Positions 35,998 through 45,093 of a stretch of 64,000 nt of DNA are shown piece by piece. The DNA comes from Shewanella chilikensis (lineage in GTDB: Bacteria > Pseudomonadota > Gammaproteobacteria > Enterobacterales > Shewanellaceae): positions 62,001-126,000 of the forward strand of contig NZ_NIJM01000002.1 of the NCBI RefSeq assembly GCF_002836945.1. The letters are read 5' to 3'. Made by a program: the position numbers and the translations under genes. How positions within the stretch are numbered: position 1 is the first letter of the stretch; every line of letters begins with the position of its first letter. The notes under the pieces are model-generated. The model was not told where the DNA came from. It did not search any database and saw nothing but the letters and a program-made list of their open reading frames with translations.

Positions 35998-36368
35998 AGC
36001 AGATCCCAACTCAGGCCCCGCCGTCTGCGGCTGGCGGGCTCATAGATAGCCACTCTGAGCAAACGGCTGGCAACGGTACGGTTTTGCTGATCCCTGAGCT
36101 CGATAAGTGTATCCCGGGCCAGGCTTAGCTGCAGTTTATAACTGAAGTCTCGGCGTTGATGAAAACAGGTCAAAGGTGCTGCGCTGTGGGCCAGCCACAG
36201 GCACAGAGAGCGAGGCTGTTGGCTGTGAAACTCGAGTTGCAGTTGCAGTTTGCACTCGGATTCCTGATTGGTCATGGCGCAGGTATCCGGCGCCAGCCAA
36301 AGATCTTCCCCCAAGGCGCTTGCCCAGGGACTTATCAGCATGAGTAACCACAGTAACCATCGATTCAT
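35994..36368 (-). CDS. DUF3019 exported protein
   Basis: 124 residues with a signal peptide (1-19). The mature part is a small Cys-containing beta-rich domain (C30, C39, C56, C68 by count from the start) with WLAPDTCAM, ECKLQLQLEF, LCLWLAH and LTCFHQRRDF, matching the DUF3019 family. The function is unknown; it is repeatedly associated with MipA-like proteins and RstAB-type systems in Shewanella as far as I recall. It lies 7 nt after mipA and overlaps the regulator gene by 4 nt. A periplasmic role next to the sensor kinase or MipA is a reasonable guess. Confidence 0.8.
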   Translation of the reverse strand: MNRWLLWLLMLISPWASALGEDLWLAPDTCAMTNQESECKLQLQLEFHSQQPRSLCLWLAHSAAPLTCFHQRRDFSYKLQLSLARDTLIELRDQQNRTVASRLLRVAIYEPASRRRRGLSWDLL

Positions 36369-36375
36369 AGAAGCC

Positions 36376-37227
36376 TCAAAACCGATAACTCAAACCGATG
36401 AAACCTGAGAGATAGCCATCCTTGTCTATCATGGGACTGTCGGTGATCCCCGAGTCAAGCCAGGTGTATTCGGTTACCGCTACCAGGTTAATATCCTGCC
36501 ACAGTGGCAGATTAACCAGCAGGCGGGCGTGATAATTGATACTGGCCGAGGGAGAATAGCTTAGTCTCAGCGGGCCGCTTTCTTCAGGTCTTAGCTGATA
36601 GTAGTAACGCACCAGGGATTCACTCTTGCGAATCGCGCCCAGCTCAAATCCCAGAGCCCCCCATGAGTAGAGCAGGCTCTTTCTTAATCTGAACTGCAAT
36701 TCGTTGCCGTCATGTACCCCGGAAATGTCGTGAAACATGCCCAGATTGATATCTGTGTAGGGCGTGACCCAGGTGACGGAAACTCCGCCCAGATAGGAGA
36801 TGTGACGCTTGATTTCGTTAAGGATAGGTTCGCTGTTACTGTTGGGGCGTATGACCTGCGCCTTGTAGGGAGAGAAGCCTATGATGTCGCTTAAAAACAA
36901 CTTGTTAAGCCCATCAAACTCGAAAAAGAATCCATCCTCATTGAGCTTGGTTTGCAGGTCGAATAGCAAGTTGTCCGACTCATGAAGGCTGTAGCCCAGT
37001 GTAAAGTTTTCCAGATAGAAGCGTTTTGAGTAGTAGCTCCAGGATGGTAGCAGGAAAGTTTCTATCGGCTTGGCATGCACTCTGGGATTGTCCAGCCGAC
37101 CATATCCCAGGGCGAGGGCGAGTCTGAACTCATCCACAGGGATAGTTTCCGTCGCATTTTCTTCAGCTGCTGCAGTCAGGTGCAACTGAAGGCCAAGCAT
37201 CAATATCGCGTACCACCAAAGCTTCAT
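36376..37227 (-). CDS. MipA/OmpV family outer membrane protein
   Basis: 283 residues with a signal peptide (1-20) and a beta-barrel pattern ending in SGFIGLSYRF, with the terminal Phe typical of outer membrane proteins. Internal features fit MipA/OmpV (FLLPSWSYYSKRFYLENFTLGY near 58-79, in parts). Members scaffold murein enzymes or act as outer-membrane porin-like proteins; which applies here is unknown. It is the first gene of the operon with DUF3019 and the two-component system, and probably the regulated output. Confidence 0.85.
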   Translation of the reverse strand: MKLWWYAILMLGLQLHLTAAAEENATETIPVDEFRLALALGYGRLDNPRVHAKPIETFLLPSWSYYSKRFYLENFTLGYSLHESDNLLFDLQTKLNEDGFFFEFDGLNKLFLSDIIGFSPYKAQVIRPNSNSEPILNEIKRHISYLGGVSVTWVTPYTDINLGMFHDISGVHDGNELQFRLRKSLLYSWGALGFELGAIRKSESLVRYYYQLRPEESGPLRLSYSPSASINYHARLLVNLPLWQDINLVAVTEYTWLDSGITDSPMIDKDGYLSGFIGLSYRF

Positions 37228-37305
37228 AGCTTACTTCTACTTCCTGCGAACTTTCATTGAATCTAAATAAACACTTGTTAAAAGTCTGTAAAAATTTAAC
37301 CAAGT

Positions 37306-37322
37306 TACAAAATGCTACAAAA
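37306..37322 (-). promoter_or_regulatory. Direct-repeat site for an OmpR-type regulator
   Basis: TACAAAA-TGC-TACAAAA (minus strand TTTTGTA-GCA-TTTTGTA): two identical 7-mers one helical turn apart, about 80 nt upstream of the mipA start. This geometry is typical of OmpR-family binding, so autoregulation by the regulator of the same operon is likely. Confidence 0.5.
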
Positions 37323-37781
37323 GTATTATGTTTTTGGTTCTTTTGTGGTGATTGTATTTGATGTTTTTGTGAATATCTATGCGATTAAAATTGACGAGTG
37401 TCAAAAGTGTTGCTAGTCAGCTTAATGACAGTTGGTGTATTTTGGTTAGCATTCTGATTGGTGATTGTTTTTGTTGTGGTTTATTTTTAGCCTGGTTGGT
37501 TTGGGCTTATGGGCATAATCCTTGTTAATCGCTTTTGAATAAATATTAATTGTTTGAATTATGTTGCGGGTTTGCGCCTGGCGGTGGTCTTAAGACAGCC
37601 AAGATACGTGGTTGATTCTGAACGGATACACTTGCCGACGTGTTGGGAGGTCGCGATTCAGGGAAGATTTACCGCTATTTTGTTTTAATTACAGCTAGTT
37701 GAGAGGCTATGACTGATTCTCAGTTGCCTGTTCATTTGTTTGTCTTGCCGTACGCCTACAGACTAAGCCTATGAATATAAG

Positions 37782-37798
37782 ATAAGTGTCACACTTAT
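37782..37798. promoter_or_regulatory. Perfect inverted repeat at the chrA start
   Basis: ATAAGTG-TCA-CACTTAT, 7-bp arms with a 3-nt spacer, ends 8 nt before ATG 37807. It may be an operator or a hairpin near the ribosome site. Confidence 0.55.
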
Positions 37799-37806
37799 GT
37801 CATACA

Positions 37807-38991
37807 ATGGAGCCAGATCAAACAAGTATAGAGCTAACACAGATGTGGCAGATTTTTGTTCGTTTCTTTTCATTGGGACTGGTGAGTTTTGGCGGCCCGG
37901 CGGCGCACATAGGTTACTTTCGCAAGACTTTTGTCGAAGAGTTAGGCTGGCTTGATGATAAAGATTATGCGTCATTGGTGGCTTTGAGTCAGTTTTTGCC
38001 CGGCCCGGGATCGAGTCAGGTCGGTTTTGCCATAGGTTACCGCCGCGGTGCCCTTCCCGGGGCGATACTGGCCTTTATCGGCTTTACCTTACCTTCGTTT
38101 CTATTGATGTTTCTGTTGGCTGTCAGCAGCTATCAATACCTCTCCAGTGATTTATTTCAGGGGGTTATTGCCGGGCTCAAGTTATTGGCTGTAGTGGTGG
38201 TCGCCGATGCCGCCTGGGGGATGTTCAAGCAATTTTGTCGCAACCGCACCACTCAGGTGTTGGCCTTGTTGAGTACAGTGATCCTGCTGTTATGGCCAGG
38301 GAATTTGACCCAGTTGCTGTTGTTGTTTGCCGGTGCCATTGTCGGATTTTTCTGGCTCAATCGTGATGCACCAGCGCCGGCCAAGCCGGGAAGCATGCAG
38401 CTTAACTGGAGTGCTTTACTGATATTTCTATTTTTATTGCTGCTTACAGGTCCCTTACTTGCTCATCCTCTGGCTGAACTATTCAAACAGTTTTATCAGA
38501 CCGGCTCTATGGTATTTGGCGGCGGCCATGTGGTACTGCCTTTGCTTGAGAGTCAGCTGGCAAACAGTATAGATCATGATAGGTTCCTTACCGGCTATGC
38601 ACTGGCACAGGCTGTTCCCGGCCCCATGTTCAGTTTGGCGGCTTATTTGGGGGCTGAATTGTGGCCGCAAAATGCTCTTGTTGGCGCTTTAGTGGCAACC
38701 TTAGCCATCTTTCTGCCCGGTTTCCTGTTGTTGCTGGCGGTGATCCGCGGCTGGCAGGGAATTGCCGAGCGCCCGAAAATGGCGGCCATGGTGATGGGGA
38801 TCAATGCCACTGTCGTTGGTCTGCTGGTGAGCGCTCTCTATCAGCCGGTATTTACCAGTGCCGTGACCCGTCCGATTGATATCGCCATGGTGTTGACCGG
38901 CTTTATGTTGCTTAAGCTATGGCGTTTACCTTTGGTATTTTTGGTATTCGGCTTTGCGGCTATGGGCGCTGTTTTGACTCTCTCTATGTAA
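37807..38991 (+). CDS. chrA: Chromate transporter family protein (ChrA)
   Basis: A 394-residue integral membrane protein of the CHR family, which exports chromate. Two homologous halves are visible, each with the family signature: FFSLGLVSFGGPAAHIGYF and LSQFLPGPGSSQVGFAIGYRRG in the first; QTGSMVFGGGHVVLPLLES and LAQAVPGPMFSLAAYLG in the second. About ten membrane spans are present. The start is uncertain: ATG 37807 follows a palindrome, GTG 37786 lies inside it and ATG 37843 also fits. No chrB-type regulator is adjacent. Chromate is not the only possible substrate, since many CHR members are untested. Confidence 0.88.
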   Translation: MEPDQTSIELTQMWQIFVRFFSLGLVSFGGPAAHIGYFRKTFVEELGWLDDKDYASLVALSQFLPGPGSSQVGFAIGYRRGALPGAILAFIGFTLPSFLLMFLLAVSSYQYLSSDLFQGVIAGLKLLAVVVVADAAWGMFKQFCRNRTTQVLALLSTVILLLWPGNLTQLLLLFAGAIVGFFWLNRDAPAPAKPGSMQLNWSALLIFLFLLLLTGPLLAHPLAELFKQFYQTGSMVFGGGHVVLPLLESQLANSIDHDRFLTGYALAQAVPGPMFSLAAYLGAELWPQNALVGALVATLAIFLPGFLLLLAVIRGWQGIAERPKMAAMVMGINATVVGLLVSALYQPVFTSAVTRPIDIAMVLTGFMLLKLWRLPLVFLVFGFAAMGAVLTLSM

Positions 38992-39093
38992 ACAAATGGT
39001 TTTATTTTGATCTCGGGCATTTTTTTGTCTGAACTTAAGGTAAACAAAGTTACTATAATTTGTAGAGATTCCATTTCCTGGGGGAAAACCTAA

Positions 39094-40752
39094 GTGTCCA
39101 GTCTAAGTTTACGAAATAAGTTACTCTTACTTGCCCTGTTACCATTATTGACGGTTTCCATTGTGCTGATGCTGGCGTCCTGGACAGTAGAATCGGATGC
39201 GCTGGAAAGCGAAATTACCAACTTCAGAGAAAAGCTGCTTAACGAGCGGCGTCAGGAGTTGGTGCATGTGACCGAAGTCGCCAAAGAGATTGTCAGTTTT
39301 CAGCGCGGTCAGGGCGGAGACTATAAGGCGGCCTTACGGGATGTGCGTTTTGGCAGCGCCGGTTATTTCTTTGTTTACGACGGTAATGGCAAAAATTTGT
39401 TTCATGCCTTACTGCCTAATCTGGAAGGAACAGATCAGATCGGCATGACAGATCCCAAAGGCACCAAGATCATAGTGGGTTTGTTGAATGCAGCCCGCAA
39501 TGGTGACGGTATCCTTACTTATTACTACCAAAAACCCGGCACCAATGAGTTGGTGGAAAAAATAGGTTATGCCGCGATGATCCCCGGAACTGACTGGATT
39601 ATCGGTACCGGCGCTTATGTGGATGATATTGAGGCTTCTGTAGCAGAGTATCGGCAGACGGCATTGGCAGATATGGAAGAAAAGTTATGGTTGACGCTGA
39701 TGATAGTCATAGTCATCACTCTGATCACAGCTATGCTTATTCTGTTTGCTGCTCAGCGAACAGTGACTCCTATTCGCAACATGCTGGATAACCTCAATGA
39801 TATCGCTCAAGGGGAAGGGGACCTGACCAAGCGTTTGCAGGTGCGCGGTGAAGATGAAATTGCCCAGTTAGGGCAGGCATTTAATCGCTTTGTCGACAAG
39901 CTGCAACGTATCATTCGTGATGTCACTACGGCCACTCATGAAGTGCAGGATGCGGCTGGCTCGATTCACTCCCAGACTCAGGCGATAGCGGCGCAGTTGG
40001 CCAACCATAACAATGAAACCGATCAGGTGGTGACCGCCATTACCGAGATGTCTTCCACCGCTCAGGAAGTGGCGATGAACACCACTCAGGTCGCAGAAGC
40101 GACTCACACGGCTACTGATGAAGTGGCTAAGGCTCAGGAGTGTGTCGATACTTCGCTGACCGAAATCTCCACCTTGATGGCAGAGATCAACAGCGCCGCC
40201 GATCATATTCAGTCGCTTAATGAACAGTCGCAGAAAATTAATAGCGTGCTGTCTGTGATAGGCGGCATCGCTGAACAGACCAACCTGTTGGCACTCAATG
40301 CAGCCATTGAAGCGGCCCGTGCCGGTGAGCAAGGACGCGGCTTTGCCGTGGTGGCCGATGAAGTGAGAAGTCTTGCGAGCCGCACTCAGGCCAGTACGTT
40401 GGAGATCAACGAGATGCTCAGTGAGTTGCATCGTCTGGTGAGTCAGGCGGTGGCGGCCATGGAAGAGAGCCAGCAAAGCTGCCATCGCAGTGTCGAATCT
40501 TCCAGGCTGATTTCCGAAAGTCTGGGGGCGGTGACCAGCTCGGTGACTTCCATCAATGATATGAGTACTCAAATTGCCACCGCTGCCACAGAGCAGAGTT
40601 CGGTGACCGAGGAGATCAACCGCAACGTTTATGCGATTCAGGAGATAGTCGCCGAGCTGTTGCATTCCAGCGAAGAAGCGGCCAGAGTCAGCCAGACAGT
40701 GTCCCACAGTGGCGATAACCTGGGACAACTGGTCAATCAGTTCAGAGTCTAA
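39094..40752 (+). CDS. Methyl-accepting chemotaxis protein with single CACHE sensor
   Basis: A 552-residue chemoreceptor. Spans lie near 8-28 and 199-221; between them is a single-CACHE (sCache_2) domain with [19 protein letters not shown] and [16 protein letters not shown] landmarks. HAMP follows, then the signalling tip [20 protein letters not shown]. The start is GTG 39094 behind GGGGG, just after a TATAAT at 39054-39059. No other motility gene is near. Such sCache receptors often bind small organic acids; the ligand is unknown here. Confidence 0.9.
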   Translation: MSSLSLRNKLLLLALLPLLTVSIVLMLASWTVESDALESEITNFREKLLNERRQELVHVTEVAKEIVSFQRGQGGDYKAALRDVRFGSAGYFFVYDGNGKNLFHALLPNLEGTDQIGMTDPKGTKIIVGLLNAARNGDGILTYYYQKPGTNELVEKIGYAAMIPGTDWIIGTGAYVDDIEASVAEYRQTALADMEEKLWLTLMIVIVITLITAMLILFAAQRTVTPIRNMLDNLNDIAQGEGDLTKRLQVRGEDEIAQLGQAFNRFVDKLQRIIRDVTTATHEVQDAAGSIHSQTQAIAAQLANHNNETDQVVTAITEMSSTAQEVAMNTTQVAEATHTATDEVAKAQECVDTSLTEISTLMAEINSAADHIQSLNEQSQKINSVLSVIGGIAEQTNLLALNAAIEAARAGEQGRGFAVVADEVRSLASRTQASTLEINEMLSELHRLVSQAVAAMEESQQSCHRSVESSRLISESLGAVTSSVTSINDMSTQIATAATEQSSVTEEINRNVYAIQEIVAELLHSSEEAARVSQTVSHSGDNLGQLVNQFRV

Positions 40753-40798
40753 TCTTGCTTGAGAGCTCAGTTGCAGGAATGAGCAACTAAAGAAAAAT

Positions 40799-40828
40799 AA
40801 AACGGCGCCAATCAGGCGCCGTTTTTTA
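40799..40828. terminator. Bidirectional terminator between the chemoreceptor and formate dehydrogenase genes
   Basis: aacggcgcc / ggcgccgtt stem with a 5-nt loop, flanked by AAAAATAAA on the left and TTTTTT on the right, so it works for both converging genes. Confidence 0.92.
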
Positions 40829-40845
40829 TGGAACTCAGTTTAAGT

Positions 40846-43800
40846 TTAGGAAGCCAAAGGCGCCTCGGCGCGCTCAGCCTTTACGGCGCATACCTTGAAC
40901 TCGGGAATGTGAGCCACGGGATCCAGCGCATTGATGGTCAGCTTGTTGGCTGCCGCCTCAACGAAATGGAACGGCAGGAACAAGACGCCAGGTTGTGCCC
41001 GGCGGCTGACAAAGGCCTGAATCAAGATTTCACCGCGGCGGCTTTCCAGTTTGAGCCAGTCGCCCTTGCCGACGCCCAAACGCTCGGCATCCTCAACCGA
41101 GATCATCACTCTGGGGGAGCCGAGTTCGTCCAGTCCGGCGGTTTTACGGGTCATGGTGCCGGTGTGGAACTGCTCCAGCAGGCGTCCGGTCGACAGCATC
41201 AAGGGATAGTCATCATCCGGCAGCTCAGCCGGTAAACGATAATTGACCGGCTGCAGTCGCCCTTTGCCATGGGTAAAGCTGTTGCGGTGCAATACCCGGG
41301 TACCCGGGTGCAGCTCATCTGGACAGGGCCATTGCAACCCGGCTGGGTTATCCGTGGTTCTGTGCCAACTGATCCCGGCGTAGCTGGGAGTCAGGGCCGT
41401 GACTTCCTGCCAAATTGCCTGTTCATCGCCATAGTGCCAGTCGGCGTCCATGGCATTGGCCAGCAGTTGCAGTATCTGCCAGTCCGGGCGGGCACTACCT
41501 GGCGATTGCAAGGCGACTTCCAACCTTTGAACCCGGCGCTCGGTATTGGTGAAATGTCCGCGCTTTTCGGCAAAGGCTGCTGCCGGCAATACCACATCGG
41601 CCATTTCGGCAGTTTCGGTGAGAAATATATCCTGCACTACCAAAAATGGCAGCTTATTCAGTGCCTTGAGCACATGGGCCTGGTCGGGGTCGCTCAGTAC
41701 CGGGTTTTCGCCCATCACAAACAGGCTCTGCAGCCGGCCATCCAAAATCGCCTGCATCATATGAGAGGCCGGAATGCCTGTCTCAGGGCTCAGCTTGTCA
41801 GTGCCCCAGGCCCGCGCCAGTTTCAGCCGCGCAGCATCGTCATCCAGACGTTGATAGCCACTGAAATAGTTGGGCAGGGCGCCCATATCACAGGCACCCT
41901 GGACATTGCTCTGGCCGCGCAAAGGGTTGATCCCGGCGCCGTCGAGCCCGAGGTTACCCAGCAATAGCTGCAAATTGGCAATGGCGGTGACATTGTCATG
42001 GCCAGTGGTGTGCTGGGTGATCCCCATGGCGTAGTAGAGGGCGGTCTTTTTGGCGGTGCCCAGCATTTCGGCCATAGCCGCTATTTCGCTGCTGCTGACG
42101 CCTGTCACCCTGGCGGCCTGCTCCAGGCTGTAATCCGGCCGCAACAGCTCTTCGCGCAAGGCCTCAAAGCCTGTGGTGCGGCTGCGGATATAGGCCTTGT
42201 CATGCCAGTCGTTGAGCAGTATCTGCTGCATGATGGCGTTGAGCAGCATCACATCTGTGCCGGGGCGATGACGCACAAACAGCTCGGCGCTGTCGGCTAT
42301 GCTGACCCGCTTGGGATCGGCGACCAGGAGTCTGGCCTTGCCGCGATTGACGACCGACTTGATCCTCGAGGCAATGATGGGGTGGGCACAGTCGGTGTCC
42401 GAGCCCAGGATAAAGATGAGATCTGAATCCTCTATGCCGGGAATGTCATTGGTCATGGCGCCGCTGCCGAGGGCATCGTAGAGCCCGGTCACAGTGGAGG
42501 CATGGCACAGGCGGGCGCAGTGATCTATGTTGTTGCTGCCGATAATGGCTCTGAACAGCTTTTGCAGCAGGAAGTTTTCTTCATTGGTGGCCTTGGCGGA
42601 TGCCAGTGCGCCGAATGAACTCGGGCCAAACTGTTCCAATTGTTCTTGCCAGTGGGCGGCAATATAGCTGATGGCCGTTTGCCAGCTACAGGGTTCCAAC
42701 TTGCCGTTACGGCGTATCAGTGGCTGGGTTAGGCGCTCTTTACTGTTGATAAAGTCGAAGCCGAAGCGACCCTTGACGCAGAGCATGCCCTGGTTCACAG
42801 GTGAGCGCACATCACCTTCGGCCGCAAGGATACGATTCTGGCTAGTGTCTACCTTGAAGCGGATGCGACAACCGACGCCGCAATAGGTGCAGATGGTGCT
42901 GGTCACCTTGATGTCGGGGGCTTGTCCTTGGGTCTTGTGGCGGGCATCTACCAAGGCGCCGGTCGGGCATACCTGCAGGCAGTTGCCGCACTGAACACAA
43001 TCGCTGTCGGCCATGGAGACGCTGAAACCGGCTCTGGGGGCCCGGCGTTCGCTATTGCCTCCTGGCAGCGCCGAGAATTGGTCGGCCTCAAAGCTGATCG
43101 CCTTGTGGCCGCTGCGGCGGTGGCAGATGTCAACGCAGGCACCGCAGCTGATGCAGCGGTTGGCGTCGAAACGGATAAAGGGCGCACTCAAGTCTTGGGC
43201 AAAGTGTCTGGCCAGCAGTGCCGATTCGCCACTGCTATCTTGCTCTAGCAAGCCCTGGCTGCTGACCTTGTATTCACTGGCGTAGTCTCGCAGGCGACAG
43301 TCCATATTGGCCTGACAGCCACATTCGAGGCAGCGTTTGGCCTCGGCTTCGGCCATTTGCGGCGTCAGTCCCAGCTCTACTTCGGCAAAGTTACTCAGGC
43401 GCTCGGCCACCGGCAGTTCCGGCATCTTGACTCTGGCACTTTTCACCTGTGAGGGGAAAAGATCTTTGGGTAAATCCTGTTGGGACTTGAGCCCTATCGC
43501 CTTGCTGGCATTGAACTCCACTGGCGTCAGTGGGCAACTGAGCCCCTTATTGAACAGGGCGTCTATGGCCTCGGCGGCGCGGCGACCATCAGCGACCGCT
43601 TCCACCGCAGTGGCGGGGCCGCGGCGCACATCACCGATAACAAACAGTTTTTCCAGCCCAGTGCTCATGCTGATGTCGCAGCCGTTGATCGTATTCCAGC
43701 GGCTGAGCGCCGGAGCACCTTGCAGCAGACGGTTTTCGGCCTGTTGCAGAAAGGCCAGATCCGGTGATTGGGACACGGCGGCGATCAGGGTATCAAACTC

Positions 43801-45093
43801 GCAGTCGAAGGTTTCGCCGCTGGGCTGAGGTCGGCGGCGGCCGGAGGCATCCGGTTCACCCAAAGACATTTTTTCCAGCGTGACTCGTGCAAGACGGCCG
43901 TCACTGGCGGCATGGTTGGCCACAGGATTGGTCAGTAGCAGGAAGTGGATACCTTCCTGCTCAGCTTCATGAATTTCAAAGGCTTCGGCCGGCATCTCCT
44001 CTTTGGTACGCCGGTAGATCAGTGTCACCTCGGCGCCGAGGCGTCTGGCGCTGCGGGCACAATCGATAGCAGTATTGCCGCCGCCGACAACGGCGACCTT
44101 CTTACCAGTGACCAACTGGTGATCCATTGCCAGATCTTTAAGGTAGTCGACCCCGAGATAGCAGCCGGGAAGGTCGCTGCCGGGATAGTTGAGTGGCACA
44201 GCCTTTTGCGCGCCCATCGCCAGACAGAGGGCATGATACTCCTCGACCAGTTTCGGCAGCCGTATCTGCTCGCCTATGGCTGTGTTGGTGTGAATGCGAA
44301 TGCCGCTGCGCTCCAGCAGCGCTATCTCTTTATCGAGTATCGCCTTGGGCAGGCGATATTCTGGAATGCCGTATCTTAGCCAGCCACCGGCCTTGGGAGC
44401 GGCCTCAAAGATGTCCACTTCATGGCCCTGATTGGCGAGGAAGAAACCGGCACTGAGCCCGGCGGGACCTGCACCGATTATGGCCACCTTCTTACCGCTG
44501 GGGGCGGCCTTGGGCGGCTGATAGGGTTCGGTATCGGCCAAGTCCAGATCGGCGGCGTGGCGTTTTAGCTGACGTATCGCCAGTGGCTCATCGATCAGGG
44601 CGCGGCGACAGGCACTTTCACAAAATGCCGGGCAGACCCGACCGATAGACAGTGGCAAAGGCAGGGTCTGCTTGAGGATCCGCACCGCTTCTGTATGGTT
44701 GCCCTGACCTATGTGATACAGGTAAGACTGCACATCAACGCCTGCCGGGCAGGCTTGCTGGCAGGGGGCTTCACAATCGGCGAAGTGATCTTTCAATATC
44801 CGTTTCAGCGTCTGCTGCCGATGGCTGTGCACTGCCTGGGTATGATTCTTGAGCTGCATCCCGGCAATCGCCGGAGTCGAGCAGGCCAGCAGCGGTCTGT
44901 CACCGTCGGCCATTATCTGGTCGAGCCGGGTCAGTTGGCACAGGTGTTCATCAGCGCCTTCTGTGGTAGCCGCGTGGGCGTCTGTATGGTGACACAGACA
45001 AGGAATGTCGATGCCGGCCCGCTGGGCCGCCTGCAACAGGGTCTCGCCCTCAAAGGCGCTGACGGCCTGGCCGTCGATATAGATCTCAAACAT
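40846..45093 (-). CDS. Formate dehydrogenase alpha subunit fused to glutamate synthase-like FAD/NAD(P)H module
   Basis: A 1,415-residue cytoplasmic fusion. In order: a ferredoxin-like N-terminus (1-75) with C32, C34, C52 and C71; a GltD-type Fe-S segment (about 105-190: CEAPCQQACPAGVD); FAD motif VAIIGAGPAGLSAGFFLA (about 203) and NAD(P)H motif VAVVGGGNTAIDCARSA (about 336); a Cys-rich linker CLECGCQANMDC; two [4Fe-4S] clusters (CISCGACVDIC and CVQCGNCLQVC); a molybdopterin domain starting CTYCGVGC with the Mo-ligand C863 in CARLCHAS (Cys, not selenocysteine), to the molybdopterin-dinucleotide domain at the end. This predicts formate oxidation coupled to NAD(P) within one chain. It stands alone; no maturation genes are adjacent. 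Confidence 0.88.
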   Translation of the reverse strand: MFEIYIDGQAVSAFEGETLLQAAQRAGIDIPCLCHHTDAHAATTEGADEHLCQLTRLDQIMADGDRPLLACSTPAIAGMQLKNHTQAVHSHRQQTLKRILKDHFADCEAPCQQACPAGVDVQSYLYHIGQGNHTEAVRILKQTLPLPLSIGRVCPAFCESACRRALIDEPLAIRQLKRHAADLDLADTEPYQPPKAAPSGKKVAIIGAGPAGLSAGFFLANQGHEVDIFEAAPKAGGWLRYGIPEYRLPKAILDKEIALLERSGIRIHTNTAIGEQIRLPKLVEEYHALCLAMGAQKAVPLNYPGSDLPGCYLGVDYLKDLAMDHQLVTGKKVAVVGGGNTAIDCARSARRLGAEVTLIYRRTKEEMPAEAFEIHEAEQEGIHFLLLTNPVANHAASDGRLARVTLEKMSLGEPDASGRRRPQPSGETFDCEFDTLIAAVSQSPDLAFLQQAENRLLQGAPALSRWNTINGCDISMSTGLEKLFVIGDVRRGPATAVEAVADGRRAAEAIDALFNKGLSCPLTPVEFNASKAIGLKSQQDLPKDLFPSQVKSARVKMPELPVAERLSNFAEVELGLTPQMAEAEAKRCLECGCQANMDCRLRDYASEYKVSSQGLLEQDSSGESALLARHFAQDLSAPFIRFDANRCISCGACVDICHRRSGHKAISFEADQFSALPGGNSERRAPRAGFSVSMADSDCVQCGNCLQVCPTGALVDARHKTQGQAPDIKVTSTICTYCGVGCRIRFKVDTSQNRILAAEGDVRSPVNQGMLCVKGRFGFDFINSKERLTQPLIRRNGKLEPCSWQTAISYIAAHWQEQLEQFGPSSFGALASAKATNEENFLLQKLFRAIIGSNNIDHCARLCHASTVTGLYDALGSGAMTNDIPGIEDSDLIFILGSDTDCAHPIIASRIKSVVNRGKARLLVADPKRVSIADSAELFVRHRPGTDVMLLNAIMQQILLNDWHDKAYIRSRTTGFEALREELLRPDYSLEQAARVTGVSSSEIAAMAEMLGTAKKTALYYAMGITQHTTGHDNVTAIANLQLLLGNLGLDGAGINPLRGQSNVQGACDMGALPNYFSGYQRLDDDAARLKLARAWGTDKLSPETGIPASHMMQAILDGRLQSLFVMGENPVLSDPDQAHVLKALNKLPFLVVQDIFLTETAEMADVVLPAAAFAEKRGHFTNTERRVQRLEVALQSPGSARPDWQILQLLANAMDADWHYGDEQAIWQEVTALTPSYAGISWHRTTDNPAGLQWPCPDELHPGTRVLHRNSFTHGKGRLQPVNYRLPAELPDDDYPLMLSTGRLLEQFHTGTMTRKTAGLDELGSPRVMISVEDAERLGVGKGDWLKLESRRGEILIQAFVSRRAQPGVLFLPFHFVEAAANKLTINALDPVAHIPEFKVCAVKAERAEAPLAS

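Larger units (their letters stand above)
37228..37806. promoter_or_regulatory. AT-rich divergent intergenic region, mipA operon/chrA
   Basis: About 580 nt, much more AT-rich than the flanking genes and without a plausible ORF. It holds a 10-bp-period direct repeat TACAAAA (37306-37312, 37316-37322) near mipA and a perfect inverted repeat (37782-37798) near chrA. The middle shows nothing I can name. Confidence 0.5.
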
